Origin: RDYZ01 sp964518905
Lineage (GTDB): Bacteria; Cyanobacteriota; Cyanobacteriia; Cyanobacteriales; Geitlerinemataceae
Length of the DNA: 64,000 bases
Direction: 5' to 3'
Assembly (NCBI GenBank): GCA_964518905.1
Contig: CAZFJL010000022.1
Location: 1 to 64,000, forward strand
This document shows, in pieces, positions 7,914 through 18,055 of this stretch (positions are counted from its first letter, which is position 1; the number at the start of each line of letters is the position of its first letter). Position numbers and translations under genes: made by a program. The notes under the pieces are model-generated. The model searched no databases. It had not been told where the DNA came from and was given only the letters and a program-made list of their open reading frames with translations.

Positions 7914-10880
7914 ATGCCACCCCGCGCAGCTTCTCCCGCCCGTCAAACCGGCCATCTTCCGCCGTCCCCTCCCTCCTCGGAAACTCCGACCAACCTCAGC
8001 ACCGGTCTCGGTCGCGACACGATTCGCATACGCGGCGCACGTCAGCACAATTTACGCAATGTGAATCTGGATTTGCCGCGCGATCGGCTGATCGTGTTTA
8101 CCGGCGTCTCCGGATCGGGTAAATCGTCCCTGGCCTTCGACACGATCTTTGCGGAGGGACAACGCCGCTACATCGAGTCCCTCAGCGCCTACGCCCGCCA
8201 GTTTCTCGGTCAGCTCGATAAACCGGATGTGGAGTCGATCGAGGGTCTGAGTCCGGCGATCTCGATCGATCAAAAATCCACATCGCACAACCCACGATCG
8301 ACCGTCGGCACGGTGACGGAGATCTACGACTATTTGCGCTTGCTGTTTGGTCGCGCTGGGGAGCCGCATTGTCCGAAGTGCGATCGCCCGATTCGCCCGC
8401 AGACGATCGATCAGATGTGCGATCGGGTGATGGATCTACCGGAGCGCACCAAGTTTCAGATCCTCGCGCCCGTTGTGCGTGACAAAAAAGGGACGCATCA
8501 AAAATTACTGTCGAGCCTCACGACCCAAGGGTTTGTCCGCGTGCGGATTAATGGCGAAATCCGCGAGCTGTCGGACAATATTGATCTGAATAAAGCCAAA
8601 CGCCACACGATCGAGATTGTGGTCGATCGGCTAATCGCCAAACCGGGAATCGAAGAACGGCTGGTGGATTCCCTCGCGACGGCGCTGAAACAAGCCGACG
8701 GGATCGCCGTAATTTTTGCCGATCGCCCCGATCGCGATCGACCCGAAGAAATCGTCTTTTCCGAGAATTTCGCCTGTCCCGAACACGGCGCAGTGATGGA
8801 CGAACTTTCACCGCGTCTATTTTCGTTTAACTCGCCCTACGGGGCTTGCCCGACGTGTCACGGTCTTGGCAGTTCGCGCACCTTCTCGGAAGAACTCACC
8901 GTTCCCGACCCGGACGCCCCGGTGTATAGCGCGATCGCCCCTTGGTCGGACAAAGACAACAGTTATTATTTATCGCTGCTGTTTAGCGTCGGTGAAGCCT
9001 ACGGCTTTGAACTCAGCACGCCGTGGCACAAGCTCAAACCCGAGCAGCAGCACGCCATCCTGTACGGCAGCGACGAACCAATCTGGATCGAAACCGACTC
9101 GCGCTATCGCGAAACCAAGGGCTACTATCGCCATTACGCCGGGGCGATTAACCTCTTGCAGCGCCAGTATGAGGAAAGCAGCTCCGAGCCGCAAAAGGAA
9201 AAGCTCGAACAGTATTTAATCGACAAACAGTGCGACACCTGCCAGGGGCAGCGGCTCAAGCCGGAGGTGTTGGCGGTCAAGATCGGCCAGTTTAATATCG
9301 CCGAGCTGACAGCGGTGTCGATCGATACTTGTCTGGCGCGGTTGAATGCGTTGGAGTTGACCGATCGTCAAGCCCAAATCGGCGAGCTAGTCCTGAAGGA
9401 AATTCGCGCCCGTCTGCAATTTTTGCTCGATGTCGGCCTCGACTATCTCACCCTCGAACGTCCGGCGATGACCCTCTCCGGCGGCGAAGCCCAGCGCATC
9501 CGCCTCGCCACCCAAATCGGCGCGGGCTTAACCGGCGTGCTCTACGTCCTCGATGAACCGAGCATCGGCCTGCACCAGCGCGATAACGGGCGACTGATCG
9601 AAACCCTGACGAAATTGCGAAATCTGGGTAATACGCTGATCGTGGTCGAGCACGACGAGGAAACCATTCGCGCGGCGGATCATGTGGTGGATATCGGCCC
9701 CGGTGCGGGCATCCACGGTGGCGAGATTGTCGCCCAGGGCAGCGTTGCCGAGATTGAACAGGCCGAGCGATCGATCATCGGCGCGTATCTGTCGGGACGT
9801 CAGGGCATCACCACGCCCGCCGATCGCCGTCCTGGTAATGGCCGATCGCTTGTCCTCAAGCAGGCTCAGGCGAATAACCTGCAAAACATTACCGTCGAGA
9901 TTCCCCTGGGCTGTCTCGTCAGCGTCACCGGCGTTTCCGGCTCCGGCAAATCCACCCTCGTCAACGAACTACTTCACCCCGCGCTGCAACACCACCTCAC
10001 GAAGCGCGTCCCGATGCCGAAACAGCTCGGCGCGTTGCAGGTGAAATCCGGGCAGCGCGAGAAGGAATTGAAGGAAATGATCGATAAGGTGATCGTGATC
10101 GACCAGTCGCCGATCGGTCGAACTCCGCGATCGAACCCCGCCACCTACACCGGCATTTTTGACGGCATTCGCCAGGTGTTCGCGGAAGCGGTGGAGGCAA
10201 AAACACGCGGCTATAAACCCGGTCGCTTTTCGTTCAACGTTAAGGGCGGACGCTGCGAAGCCTGTAGCGGCCAAGGCGTTAACGTAATTTCGATGAATTT
10301 CTTGCCCGATGTTTATGTGCAGTGCGATGTTTGCAAAGGGGCGCGATATAACCGCGAAACGTTGCAGGTGAAATACAAGGGGCACTCGATCGCCGATGTC
10401 CTCGCCATGAATATCGAAGAAGCCCTCGGCGTGTTTGAAAATATTCCCCGCGCCGCGAGCCGACTGCAAACCCTGCTGGATGTGGGTTTGGGCTACATCA
10501 CCCTCGGACAACCCGCGCCGACCCTCTCCGGTGGTGAAGCCCAGCGGGTCAAGCTCGCCACGGAACTATCGCGCCGCGCCACCGGAAAAACCCTGTACCT
10601 GATCGACGAGCCAACCACCGGCCTTTCGTTTTACGATGTCCACCGCCTCCTGGATGTGATTCAGCGGCTGGTGGACAAGGGCAATTCGATCCTGGTGATC
10701 GAGCATAATCTTGATGTGATTCGCTGTGCGGATTGGCTGATTGATATGGGGCCCGAGGGGGGTGATCGGGGTGGTGGTGTCGTGGTGGCGGGGACGCCGG
10801 AAACGGTGGCAGCCTGTGAGGTTTCGCATACGGGGCAATATCTACGGGAGGTGTTGCGACAGTATCCGCCGGGGGGATAG
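7914..10880 (+). CDS. uvrA: Excinuclease ABC subunit A (UvrA)
   Basis: 988 residues, the usual UvrA length plus a 35-residue Pro/Ser-rich N-terminal extension. UvrA dimers find bulky DNA damage and load UvrB in nucleotide excision repair. Both ATPase modules are visible: Walker A motifs GVSGSGKSSL (about residue 68) and GVSGSGKSTL (about 675), and ABC signatures TLSGGEAQRIRL and TLSGGEAQRVKL. Zinc-finger cysteines appear in CDTCQGQ and in the CEACSGQ...CDVCKGA pair. In the insertion finger the first pair reads CPEH rather than CxxC, with the second pair CPTC intact. The D-loop region reads TTGLSF where many bacteria have TTGLHF. The start at 7914 has only a weak ribosome site; the conserved fold begins at DTIRIRGARQ. 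Confidence 0.97.
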   Translation: MPPRAASPARQTGHLPPSPPSSETPTNLSTGLGRDTIRIRGARQHNLRNVNLDLPRDRLIVFTGVSGSGKSSLAFDTIFAEGQRRYIESLSAYARQFLGQLDKPDVESIEGLSPAISIDQKSTSHNPRSTVGTVTEIYDYLRLLFGRAGEPHCPKCDRPIRPQTIDQMCDRVMDLPERTKFQILAPVVRDKKGTHQKLLSSLTTQGFVRVRINGEIRELSDNIDLNKAKRHTIEIVVDRLIAKPGIEERLVDSLATALKQADGIAVIFADRPDRDRPEEIVFSENFACPEHGAVMDELSPRLFSFNSPYGACPTCHGLGSSRTFSEELTVPDPDAPVYSAIAPWSDKDNSYYLSLLFSVGEAYGFELSTPWHKLKPEQQHAILYGSDEPIWIETDSRYRETKGYYRHYAGAINLLQRQYEESSSEPQKEKLEQYLIDKQCDTCQGQRLKPEVLAVKIGQFNIAELTAVSIDTCLARLNALELTDRQAQIGELVLKEIRARLQFLLDVGLDYLTLERPAMTLSGGEAQRIRLATQIGAGLTGVLYVLDEPSIGLHQRDNGRLIETLTKLRNLGNTLIVVEHDEETIRAADHVVDIGPGAGIHGGEIVAQGSVAEIEQAERSIIGAYLSGRQGITTPADRRPGNGRSLVLKQAQANNLQNITVEIPLGCLVSVTGVSGSGKSTLVNELLHPALQHHLTKRVPMPKQLGALQVKSGQREKELKEMIDKVIVIDQSPIGRTPRSNPATYTGIFDGIRQVFAEAVEAKTRGYKPGRFSFNVKGGRCEACSGQGVNVISMNFLPDVYVQCDVCKGARYNRETLQVKYKGHSIADVLAMNIEEALGVFENIPRAASRLQTLLDVGLGYITLGQPAPTLSGGEAQRVKLATELSRRATGKTLYLIDEPTTGLSFYDVHRLLDVIQRLVDKGNSILVIEHNLDVIRCADWLIDMGPEGGDRGGGVVVAGTPETVAACEVSHTGQYLREVLRQYPPGG

Positions 10881-11106
10881 CGATCGCGACTCTAATGGCG
10901 ATCATTGATTCGCAATGAACTCCGATTCGTACTCTTTGGTTGCTTCACCCTCGTATCAAGCCACTCAGCCGTCAGATCGTGCCACACGCAAGCGATTGCG
11001 GCTGATCGTTGTGGACATTCATTGAGTTTCACGAGCCGCATCGTAAAACTCAGTTAAAATATGTAAACCGCATGACACTTTTCGACGCCCCGATCGGGTT
11101 TATTCC

Positions 11107-12915
11107 ATGACCGACGCCCCCGTCTCCCGCATTCGCAACTTTTGCATCATCGCCCACATCGACCACGGTAAATCCACCCTGGCCGATCGCCTGCTGCAAG
11201 AAACCGGAACCGTCGAAGCGCGGCAGATGAAAGCGCAGTTCCTCGACAACATGGATCTTGAACGCGAACGCGGCATCACGATTAAGCTGCAAGCGGCTCG
11301 GATGAGCTACACCGCCAAAGACGGCGAGAACTATATTCTCAACCTGATCGACACGCCGGGACACGTGGATTTTTCCTACGAAGTCTCGCGATCGCTAGCC
11401 GCCTGTGAAGGAGCGCTGCTGGTGGTAGATGCGGCTCAGGGCGTTGAAGCGCAAACCCTGGCGAATGTATACCTGGCGCTGGAAAACGACCTGGAAATTA
11501 TTCCCGTCCTCAACAAAATTGACCTACCGGGCGCGGAACCCGATCGTGTGGCCGCCGAAATTGAAGAAGTAATCGGCCTTGACTGTTCCGACGCGATTCG
11601 CGCGTCTGCGAAAGCGGGTATTGGGATTGAAGATATTCTCGAAGCGCTAGTGACCCGTGTTCCGCCGCCAGCCGAGACGATCGATAAGCCGCTGCGAGCG
11701 CTGATTTTTGATAGCTATTACGATCCCTATCGTGGGGCGATCGCCTACTTCCGCATCATGGATGGATCGCTCAAGAAGACCGATCGCGTGCGTTTCATGG
11801 CCTCCGGTCGCGATTTTGACCTCGATGAAATCGGCATTTTGTCCCCCGGTCAAGTCCCGGTCGAAGAACTCCACGCCGGAGAAGTGGGCTACCTAGCCGC
11901 CGCGATCAAATCCGTGGAAGATGCCCGCGTCGGCGACACGATCGCCCATCCCAAAGCCCTGCCCGAGTCGGCTCTACCGGGCTATGCCGAAGCCACCCCG
12001 ATGGTCTTTTGCGGCCTATTCCCCACCGATGCCGATCAATTCGAGGATTTGCGCGAAGCCCTCGATAAGCTGCGCCTGAACGATGCGGCCTTACAGTATG
12101 AGCCAGAAACCTCGACCGCGATGGGGTTCGGCTTCCGCTGTGGTTTCCTCGGGCTGCTGCACATGGAAATCATCCAAGAGCGACTCGAACGCGAATACGA
12201 TTTAGACCTGATCACGACCGCGCCCTCGGTGGTGTATCAGGTGACGATGAATGATGGGGAGGTGCTGACGATCGATAATCCCAGCACGTTACCAGATCCA
12301 ACGAATCGCGAGTCAATTTCTGAGCCGTATGTCCGCGTGGAGACGATCACGCCGGAAGAATATGTCGGTACATTGATGGAGCTGTGTCAAACGCGGCGCG
12401 GTGATTTCATCGACATGAAGTACCTGACGCCGACGCGGACGACGCTGATTTATGAATTGCCCCTCGCTGAAGTCGTGACGGACTTTTTCGATCAGGTCAA
12501 ATCCCGATCGCGCGGCTACGCCAGCATGGAGTACAAGCTGATCGGCTATCGTCCCAATACGCTGGTGCGGCTGGATGTGAAGGTCAACGGTGACGCGGTC
12601 GATGCGCTAACGGCGATCGTCCATCGTGATAAGGCGTACGATGTGGGTCGCGCGTTGGTCAGCAAGTTAAAAGAGCTAATTCCACGCCACCAGTTTAAAG
12701 TGCCGATTCAGGCCGCGATCGGGAGCCGTGTAATCGCCAGCGAGCATATTCCGGCGCTGCGGAAAGACGTCCTCGCGAAATGCTACGGCGGCGATATTTC
12801 CCGGAAGAAAAAGCTCCTCAAGAAACAGGCAAAAGGCAAGAAACGCATGAAGGCGATCGGTACGGTGGATGTGCCGCAAGACGCATTTATGGCGATGCTC
12901 AAGCTCGAACGTTAA
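11107..12915 (+). CDS. lepA: Elongation factor 4 (LepA), back-translocating GTPase
   Basis: 602 residues, exactly the LepA size. It is a ribosome-associated GTPase that remobilises stalled or mistranslocated ribosomes. GTPase motifs are AHIDHGKSTL (G1), DTPGHVDF (G3) and NKIDLP (G4). The EF-G-like domains follow, and the LepA-specific C-terminal domain ends in a Lys-rich stretch (KKKLLKKQAKGKKRMK). It stands alone, 226 bp after uvrA, and converges on the lipoprotein gene with only 14 bp between the stop codons. Confidence 0.98.
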   Translation: MTDAPVSRIRNFCIIAHIDHGKSTLADRLLQETGTVEARQMKAQFLDNMDLERERGITIKLQAARMSYTAKDGENYILNLIDTPGHVDFSYEVSRSLAACEGALLVVDAAQGVEAQTLANVYLALENDLEIIPVLNKIDLPGAEPDRVAAEIEEVIGLDCSDAIRASAKAGIGIEDILEALVTRVPPPAETIDKPLRALIFDSYYDPYRGAIAYFRIMDGSLKKTDRVRFMASGRDFDLDEIGILSPGQVPVEELHAGEVGYLAAAIKSVEDARVGDTIAHPKALPESALPGYAEATPMVFCGLFPTDADQFEDLREALDKLRLNDAALQYEPETSTAMGFGFRCGFLGLLHMEIIQERLEREYDLDLITTAPSVVYQVTMNDGEVLTIDNPSTLPDPTNRESISEPYVRVETITPEEYVGTLMELCQTRRGDFIDMKYLTPTRTTLIYELPLAEVVTDFFDQVKSRSRGYASMEYKLIGYRPNTLVRLDVKVNGDAVDALTAIVHRDKAYDVGRALVSKLKELIPRHQFKVPIQAAIGSRVIASEHIPALRKDVLAKCYGGDISRKKKLLKKQAKGKKRMKAIGTVDVPQDAFMAMLKLER

Positions 12916-12929
12916 TCGAGTGAACCGCG

Positions 12930-13766
12930 TTAACGCAGCCGATCGCCCGCTGCGATCGCCGAATTCGCCAGTGTCGCCAACGCCCCCAGCGCCTCCGCCT
13001 CCGATAATCCCTTCAGCTCCACGCGATATCGCGCCCCGCCATATTCCCACTCCAGCACCGGCGGCGCACAGGACGCGCCACACACTGACGGATTGAAATA
13101 GGCCGCTGTCCCGTCGGCTAGCTCGATCGTCTGGGCGAAGGACTCATCCACTTCGTAATAGTCGCCGCTGCCGCGCCGCGCCGTGATCGTGCCGATCATG
13201 CAGGCATTCCCGCGACAGTCGGGCACGTATCCCAGGTCGATCGCGTAGCGGTCTGCTTCGGCGCGGGCACTGGCGTAGATCGGATCGTCTGGTAGCGGTA
13301 GGCGATCGGGGAGCAATACCGGGATTTGGGTTTGAGCGCGAAGGGTGTCGAGCGCTGGGATGAGGACATCCGGCACGCCCGAGGATGGGCTCGTGAGGGG
13401 TTGTGCGGGATTGGCGGAATTGGCGGAATTTGGGTCTGCCGCCAGCGGTGCGGATGCGGGCGCAGCGGGTTCACGCGTGGGGGCGACTTTTGAACGACGA
13501 TCGCGATCAGGTTCTGGCGCAGCATCGGCGGTGTTGCCGGTGATAGCGTTGGGATCACTGGTGATCGGAGCGGGTTGTGTGGCGATCGCGGGGTCAGTCT
13601 GGGGCGCGGTATTCGCCGATTTTGCCGATGGGGTGTCGCCGCCACAGGCCGCGAGCATCAGCAGCGATCCAAGTCCGCAGATCAAGCTCGATCGGTTCAG
13701 CCACCGGCTGTAGCTCACCGTAGCGAGCCACAGTTTCGCAGGGGCGATCAGGAGATAAACACGCAT
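12930..13766 (-). CDS. Envelope lipoprotein of a cyanobacterial conserved family
   Basis: 278 residues. The N-terminus has a hydrophobic segment ending in the lipobox LMLAACGG, so the mature protein would be lipidated at about Cys41. A GTG codon nearer the hydrophobic stretch (VSYSRWLNR) is a possible shorter start. After a disordered Ala/Pro/Asn-rich linker of about 130 residues comes a compact domain starting IPVLLPDRLPL, with CRGNACM and CGASCAPP cysteine pairs and a WEYGGARYRVELK strand. I have seen this domain in cyanobacterial hypothetical proteins; its function is not known to me. Repeated ANSANP-type residues show the linker is low-complexity. Confidence 0.75.
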   Translation of the reverse strand: MRVYLLIAPAKLWLATVSYSRWLNRSSLICGLGSLLMLAACGGDTPSAKSANTAPQTDPAIATQPAPITSDPNAITGNTADAAPEPDRDRRSKVAPTREPAAPASAPLAADPNSANSANPAQPLTSPSSGVPDVLIPALDTLRAQTQIPVLLPDRLPLPDDPIYASARAEADRYAIDLGYVPDCRGNACMIGTITARRGSGDYYEVDESFAQTIELADGTAAYFNPSVCGASCAPPVLEWEYGGARYRVELKGLSEAEALGALATLANSAIAAGDRLR

Positions 13767-14873
13767 AGATTTCAGTGGAGAATGGCGATCAAAAAGGATG
13801 GGTGATGGCGAGAATCCGGTTGCCGGAATTTCACCCTAACGCGCAGCCGTAGACGGTCGCAAAAATGGGCATCAATCGTTAAGGTTTCGGTCGGTATTTG
13901 TTCTGCAGTGCTTAGTTTGAGTCTTCTTCCTAGCGGGTTAAGCCGCTCAGACCGGCAAAATATTGTTCTCGTACAGCTTGCAACACAGATGAACGGTGAT
14001 GAATTGGGCAAAATTCGCGCTGTTTTTCGCCGATCTCGATCGATCTTGACAGCTCTCCTCTAGGCCAAACATTGAGAATAGGTAACTTTAAGCGGTCGGC
14101 GCAAGCCTTTACCGACAAAGCTTGATGCCCAAAATGCGTGAGGCGAGTACCCCACAATTGAATCTAGGCTAACTCACACAAACATCAATCAATTAGTCTT
14201 AATAATATATACAGAAGCAAACACTATATTCACTAAAAATATTTTAGATCCACAATAATTAAGAGACAAATCAGGCTAATTTTCTTTCTTAATTTCTTCT
14301 CAAACTTGCCTTCTTAGAGTGTGAATAAAACTTTTCTTCGAGCCCTAAAAGCAACTATATCCGATTTTAAAATTGATTAAAATCTAGAGTTGCTTAATTT
14401 AAAAGCAGGGTTGAAATGTAACGAATTCCATACAAAAAGCTTAAGAAAATCAATCTCTAGCTCCGTTTCTCTAGCTTGGCCTGCTAGAAGCTCGCGTGAT
14501 CCCCTTAGATACATATCACTTTTAGGCGATTCTCTACTTCGCCATGATGTCAGACCTCAAGTCTGGTAAGAGGGGATACTTATGGCACATTTTTGTATCA
14601 AAAGCAACAAATAAATATTTTTTAATATTCCTTAGTCCGCGAAACAAAAAGCCAGACTCTCGCGCATCAATAAGTATTGCGAAAATATCAACCCCATGAA
14701 TTCTGCTGTTAATGTAAGATGAAGTCAAGACACTAAACAACTAGGGCGAAAACCGATCAGGTTTCGCTTTTCATGTAGAAAGATCACGACTCGCAATGTT
14801 CATCGGGAAGTCGTAGTGTGGGAGCGATCCCCAGTGACTTCTCTCACTTAAATAAATTTAACGGAAGGTAATC
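13767..14873. other. 1.1-kb gene-free region with an AT-rich island
   Basis: No frame has support as a gene. From about 14,160 to 14,760 the DNA is strikingly AT-rich (runs such as aataatatatac and aaataaatatttttt) and lacks HIP1 sites, unlike its flanks. The longest open frames (68 to 79 codons, minus strand) have no recognisable relatives. It may be a decayed insertion or an undetected RNA gene. The segment just upstream of 14,874 carries the strong GGAAGG ribosome site of the next gene. Confidence 0.5.
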
Positions 14874-15056
14874 ATGGAACTCTGCCCCTGCTGTAACGCA
14901 TTGATGCTTCGCCATATTCGTAGTCGTCAATTGTTCTGGTTGTGTCAGTCCTGTTCCTTTGAGATGGTGATCCGATCGAAAAGTGAAGCCACTAAGCTCG
15001 AAGCGCCCATGCTAGGACGCGAATCGAAGGCCAACGTTGCGACCTCTTTTGCTTAG
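14874..15056 (+). CDS. Small single-zinc-ribbon protein (CPCC/CQSC)
   Basis: 60 residues starting MELCPCC, preceded by GGAAGG 6 bases upstream of the ATG (14864-14869). Two cysteine pairs, CPCC near the start and CQSC about 25 residues later, flank a LRHIRSRQLFWLC core and would bind one zinc. Small proteins with this CPCC...LLRHIR...FWFCxxC pattern recur in cyanobacteria, often near signalling genes; their role is unknown to me. The last 25 residues are unrelated and probably disordered. It stands alone here, converging on the PQQ-propeller gene. Confidence 0.75.
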   Translation: MELCPCCNALMLRHIRSRQLFWLCQSCSFEMVIRSKSEATKLEAPMLGRESKANVATSFA

Positions 15057-15081
15057 GTTTTCAGCTTGAGACAAGCCCGCC

Positions 15082-16869
15082 TTAGTTTTTCTTGGTGGGG
15101 TTTGGCGTATTGTTAGGTGCATCGCTGGGTGATGGCTGGCCAAAGGTATAGAGCCAGCCATCGCGGCTACAGATATAGATTTTTCCGTCCCAGACGATCG
15201 GCGTGGATTCAAAGGAACCGGCCACGCGATCGAGCAATTCCAGGGTTAAGCGGTAGCGCGTGCCGCTCATGCCGATCGCTGTTTGTGCGGCAGATTCCGC
15301 AGTGTCAGCCTCAGTATTGGTCACTTCAAACGCCATCTGGAATAGGTGAATGCCGCCGTAGCCCGCCGCGATGAGGCGATTGCCGTCGGTGAAGATCGGG
15401 GTGGAAATTGAGGCGCCGATCGGGTAGGTGGCGAGAATTTTGGGCGTGGGATAACGGCGATCGTTGAGCGGGCCAAAAGCCGTGCCGCTGGTTTCGGTTT
15501 GGCTGCCGATGTAGAGGTTGCCATCGACGGAGCTGGTGGCAAATAGGGGCGGCGTTTCGGCGGATCGATAGTCGTCGTTGAGCGCAACCGAGGCGGTAAT
15601 GCCGCCTTCCCAGTCGCCGTAGCCGCGATCGAGCGTCGGCATAAACCAGTCCACGCAGTCGGGATCGGGGCGGGTCGGGTCGAGTTTGAACGCGCCACCG
15701 AGACCGGGGATTTTTTCGCGATCGACCGTGGCGAAGAGTTTGCCATCGCGGCTGATGGCGATCGAGCCGTTGAGGTCGCCCCCGGCCTGAAACCGCCAGA
15801 CGACGGTTCGGCTTGCGATCTCGATCCCGTAAATGCGTCCGCCACCGGATGCGACATAGAGCCGATCGCCCAAAATAGCGGGCGAGGCTTCGGCGACCAG
15901 ATTGCCGCGATATTTCGCAATGTCGGCGTCTTCGTAAAGCTTCAGTTCTTGGATAATTTGCGGCTGGATAATGCCGTCTTTTTGGCGGGCGCGGGCGGCG
16001 CTGGCGTTGAGAAAATAGCCGATCGCGTTTTCACCAACGTTAAACAGTTCGCCATTGCCGAGGGCGATCGCCGAGCTGTCGTTATCGCGGCTGTAGCTAT
16101 CGGTCAGGCGGATATTCAGCCGCCAGAGTTCGCGCCCGGTACGAAAGGAAATCGCCCGAAAACTCGGCACGGGATTGGACGTTACCAGGGCATTGCCGAC
16201 GCCGCGCCGACTGCCCTGGAGAATCACCAGCCGATCGTCTTCCTCGGCGGTTTCATCGAGATAAATGCTCGCCGATCCTTTGAGAATGTCGTCAAATTCG
16301 TAGCGCCAGACGACTTGCATTGTGTCGAGATCGAGCTTTCGCAGGCTGTGATCGTAGGCGCCGATCGTCAGGAAAAGTTTGCCGCGATCGCGCACGATCG
16401 TCGGTTGCCCCGTCCAGCCCGCACCGCTCCAGGTATCCGCCGTGCCGCCGACAATGCTGATGCCGCTGCCGAGGTAAAACCGATTCAGCGTTTGTAGCGC
16501 GTTCGGTTGGCCGCGTCCGTAAAACCGGCGCTGGGCGCTGCCGAGGTAGGTGGGGATCAGCAGTTCGGTTTCGGGGATCGTCGGGCGGACGTCGTTGATT
16601 AGGGTGTTGACCTGGGCGCGGACGGTGTCGGAAATGGCGATCGGCAAGATGGCGCGGCGCGACTGAGCAGCGGCGCGGCGTGACCCGAGGAGGCTGGCGA
16701 TCGTGCTGCCCAAAAAAAGGCTGAGGTAACGCCCGAATCGTCGGCGTCCCCAGGCTTGAGAGGTCGCGATCGACGGAATGCTTGGATCGACGGGGTCGCG
16801 ATCGGGATCGCCCTGATCGCTCTGATCATTTTGATCGCCCTGATCGCGATCGGGTTCAAATTGCTGCAC
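15082..16869 (-). CDS. PQQ-type beta-propeller repeat protein with Tat-like signal
   Basis: 595 residues. A 35-residue acidic low-complexity head is followed by GRRRFGRYLSLFLGS and a hydrophobic stretch ending RRAAAQS. This fits a twin-arginine signal (RRxFxxxL), so export to the periplasm or lumen is likely. The rest has propeller blades typical of the PQQ_2/BamB-like fold: strands ending in WRYEFDD, WRLNIRL, VVWRFQAG and DGWLYTFG. There is no evidence for a real quinone site; proteins of this class can be enzymes or scaffolds. The unusual Asp/Gln-rich head (DQGDQNDQSDQGD) comes from repeats of TGATCGCCC in the DNA, so the true start could differ, though no other ATG is available before the signal. 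Confidence 0.75.
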   Translation of the reverse strand: MQQFEPDRDQGDQNDQSDQGDPDRDPVDPSIPSIATSQAWGRRRFGRYLSLFLGSTIASLLGSRRAAAQSRRAILPIAISDTVRAQVNTLINDVRPTIPETELLIPTYLGSAQRRFYGRGQPNALQTLNRFYLGSGISIVGGTADTWSGAGWTGQPTIVRDRGKLFLTIGAYDHSLRKLDLDTMQVVWRYEFDDILKGSASIYLDETAEEDDRLVILQGSRRGVGNALVTSNPVPSFRAISFRTGRELWRLNIRLTDSYSRDNDSSAIALGNGELFNVGENAIGYFLNASAARARQKDGIIQPQIIQELKLYEDADIAKYRGNLVAEASPAILGDRLYVASGGGRIYGIEIASRTVVWRFQAGGDLNGSIAISRDGKLFATVDREKIPGLGGAFKLDPTRPDPDCVDWFMPTLDRGYGDWEGGITASVALNDDYRSAETPPLFATSSVDGNLYIGSQTETSGTAFGPLNDRRYPTPKILATYPIGASISTPIFTDGNRLIAAGYGGIHLFQMAFEVTNTEADTAESAAQTAIGMSGTRYRLTLELLDRVAGSFESTPIVWDGKIYICSRDGWLYTFGQPSPSDAPNNTPNPTKKN

Positions 16870-16943
16870 CGCTGAATTGCCTAGCGACGCCCGAATCCGA
16901 CAGATTCGAGATCGGCTATTGCTCCACTAAACCGGCTCTCATC

Positions 16944-17807
16944 CTAGCAACTGCCATCGTCCCGATCGCGCACATTCAACAACACGCGATCGCGCAACGC
17001 TACATTCGCGCAGGCCACATAATCGACCGTTTCCCCCTCGGCGATCGCCACCGAATCGAGGGAATTTCCCGCCAGATCGCAGAGAATGCCGCCCGCCTGT
17101 TTGAGAATCGGGTAGGAAATTAAGTTAAAGCTATCGGAGAGCGATCGCCCATCCACAATCAGATCGGTTGCGCCGCGAGCCAGTTCGCACAGTTCGATCG
17201 CGGAATTATCGATCGAGCGCAAATCCTGACACTGAGCCAGCAGCGGCTGACAGATTTCGATTTGTTGGGTCGCGCCACCGTAGCCGATTTTGATGTAGCC
17301 CATGGCGCGATCGAGATCTTGCACGGCAGACGTCTTGATCGGGCGTTCTAGGCAAGTCAGCCCCGATCGATAGTAGGCGTAACCGTCCCGCGTTTCGTAA
17401 GCATCGCCCGATCGCAGCCCCAAAACATAGGCATAGGTCAAATCACCGAGGCAAACATCCTCGACTTTTTCAGCGATCGCCAGCGCCACGCAGGGATCGC
17501 CAATGCCGCGATCCCAGTTGATCGAGCCATCGATCGGGTCAATAAATAGTGAAAACTTGGCGTCAGGATGGTGGTGAGCAGGCCAGGATTCGATATAAAC
17601 ATTGCAGGGAATATCTGCGACAAGATTGCGGATGACGTTAATGGCAATATCGTCGGTTTTGTGGCGTGATTTGAGATCGTCGGTGTCATGGCGCGAGTCG
17701 ATGGCGGGAACATCCCACACGAGGCGATCGATCAGGGCATGGCGGATATGCATCGCGAGATCGCGGGCAAGATCGGTGTAGAGCATGGCGGTGGTTGTGG
17801 CACTCAT
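16944..17807 (-). CDS. Inositol monophosphatase/FBPase-family phosphatase
   Basis: 287 residues. The family signature FIDPIDGSINWDRG (about residues 95-110) carries the metal-binding Asp residues of the IMPase/fructose-bisphosphatase/CysQ superfamily; the upstream acidic residue may be in VYIESWPAHH. The C-terminal half has SDSFNLISYPILKQAGG, matching the second Asp motif followed by AGG. The substrate cannot be told; family members hydrolyse inositol-, histidinol- or sugar phosphates, or PAP. It is transcribed away from the dus gene, with a 248-bp shared upstream region. Confidence 0.85.
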   Translation of the reverse strand: MSATTTAMLYTDLARDLAMHIRHALIDRLVWDVPAIDSRHDTDDLKSRHKTDDIAINVIRNLVADIPCNVYIESWPAHHHPDAKFSLFIDPIDGSINWDRGIGDPCVALAIAEKVEDVCLGDLTYAYVLGLRSGDAYETRDGYAYYRSGLTCLERPIKTSAVQDLDRAMGYIKIGYGGATQQIEICQPLLAQCQDLRSIDNSAIELCELARGATDLIVDGRSLSDSFNLISYPILKQAGGILCDLAGNSLDSVAIAEGETVDYVACANVALRDRVLLNVRDRDDGSC

Positions 17808-18055
17808 GATGGCGTTCGCACGGCAAAGCGATGCAGGAGGACGGAACTAGCGCGATCGCTCGGATCACGCATTGTTTCGATCTACGGATCGTTTGGGATC
17901 GCGTCCGTATCATCCGTACCGATCGTTGCGCTTCTTCAATTCTTGATCGTGATTCGAGCCAGAGGTTTAGTTTGTGGTTTACAGCCGTCGAATCGTTTCG
18001 ATCGCGATCGCGACCGGCGCTATACTCGCAGTCATGACCATTTCGCGCCGTTCCC

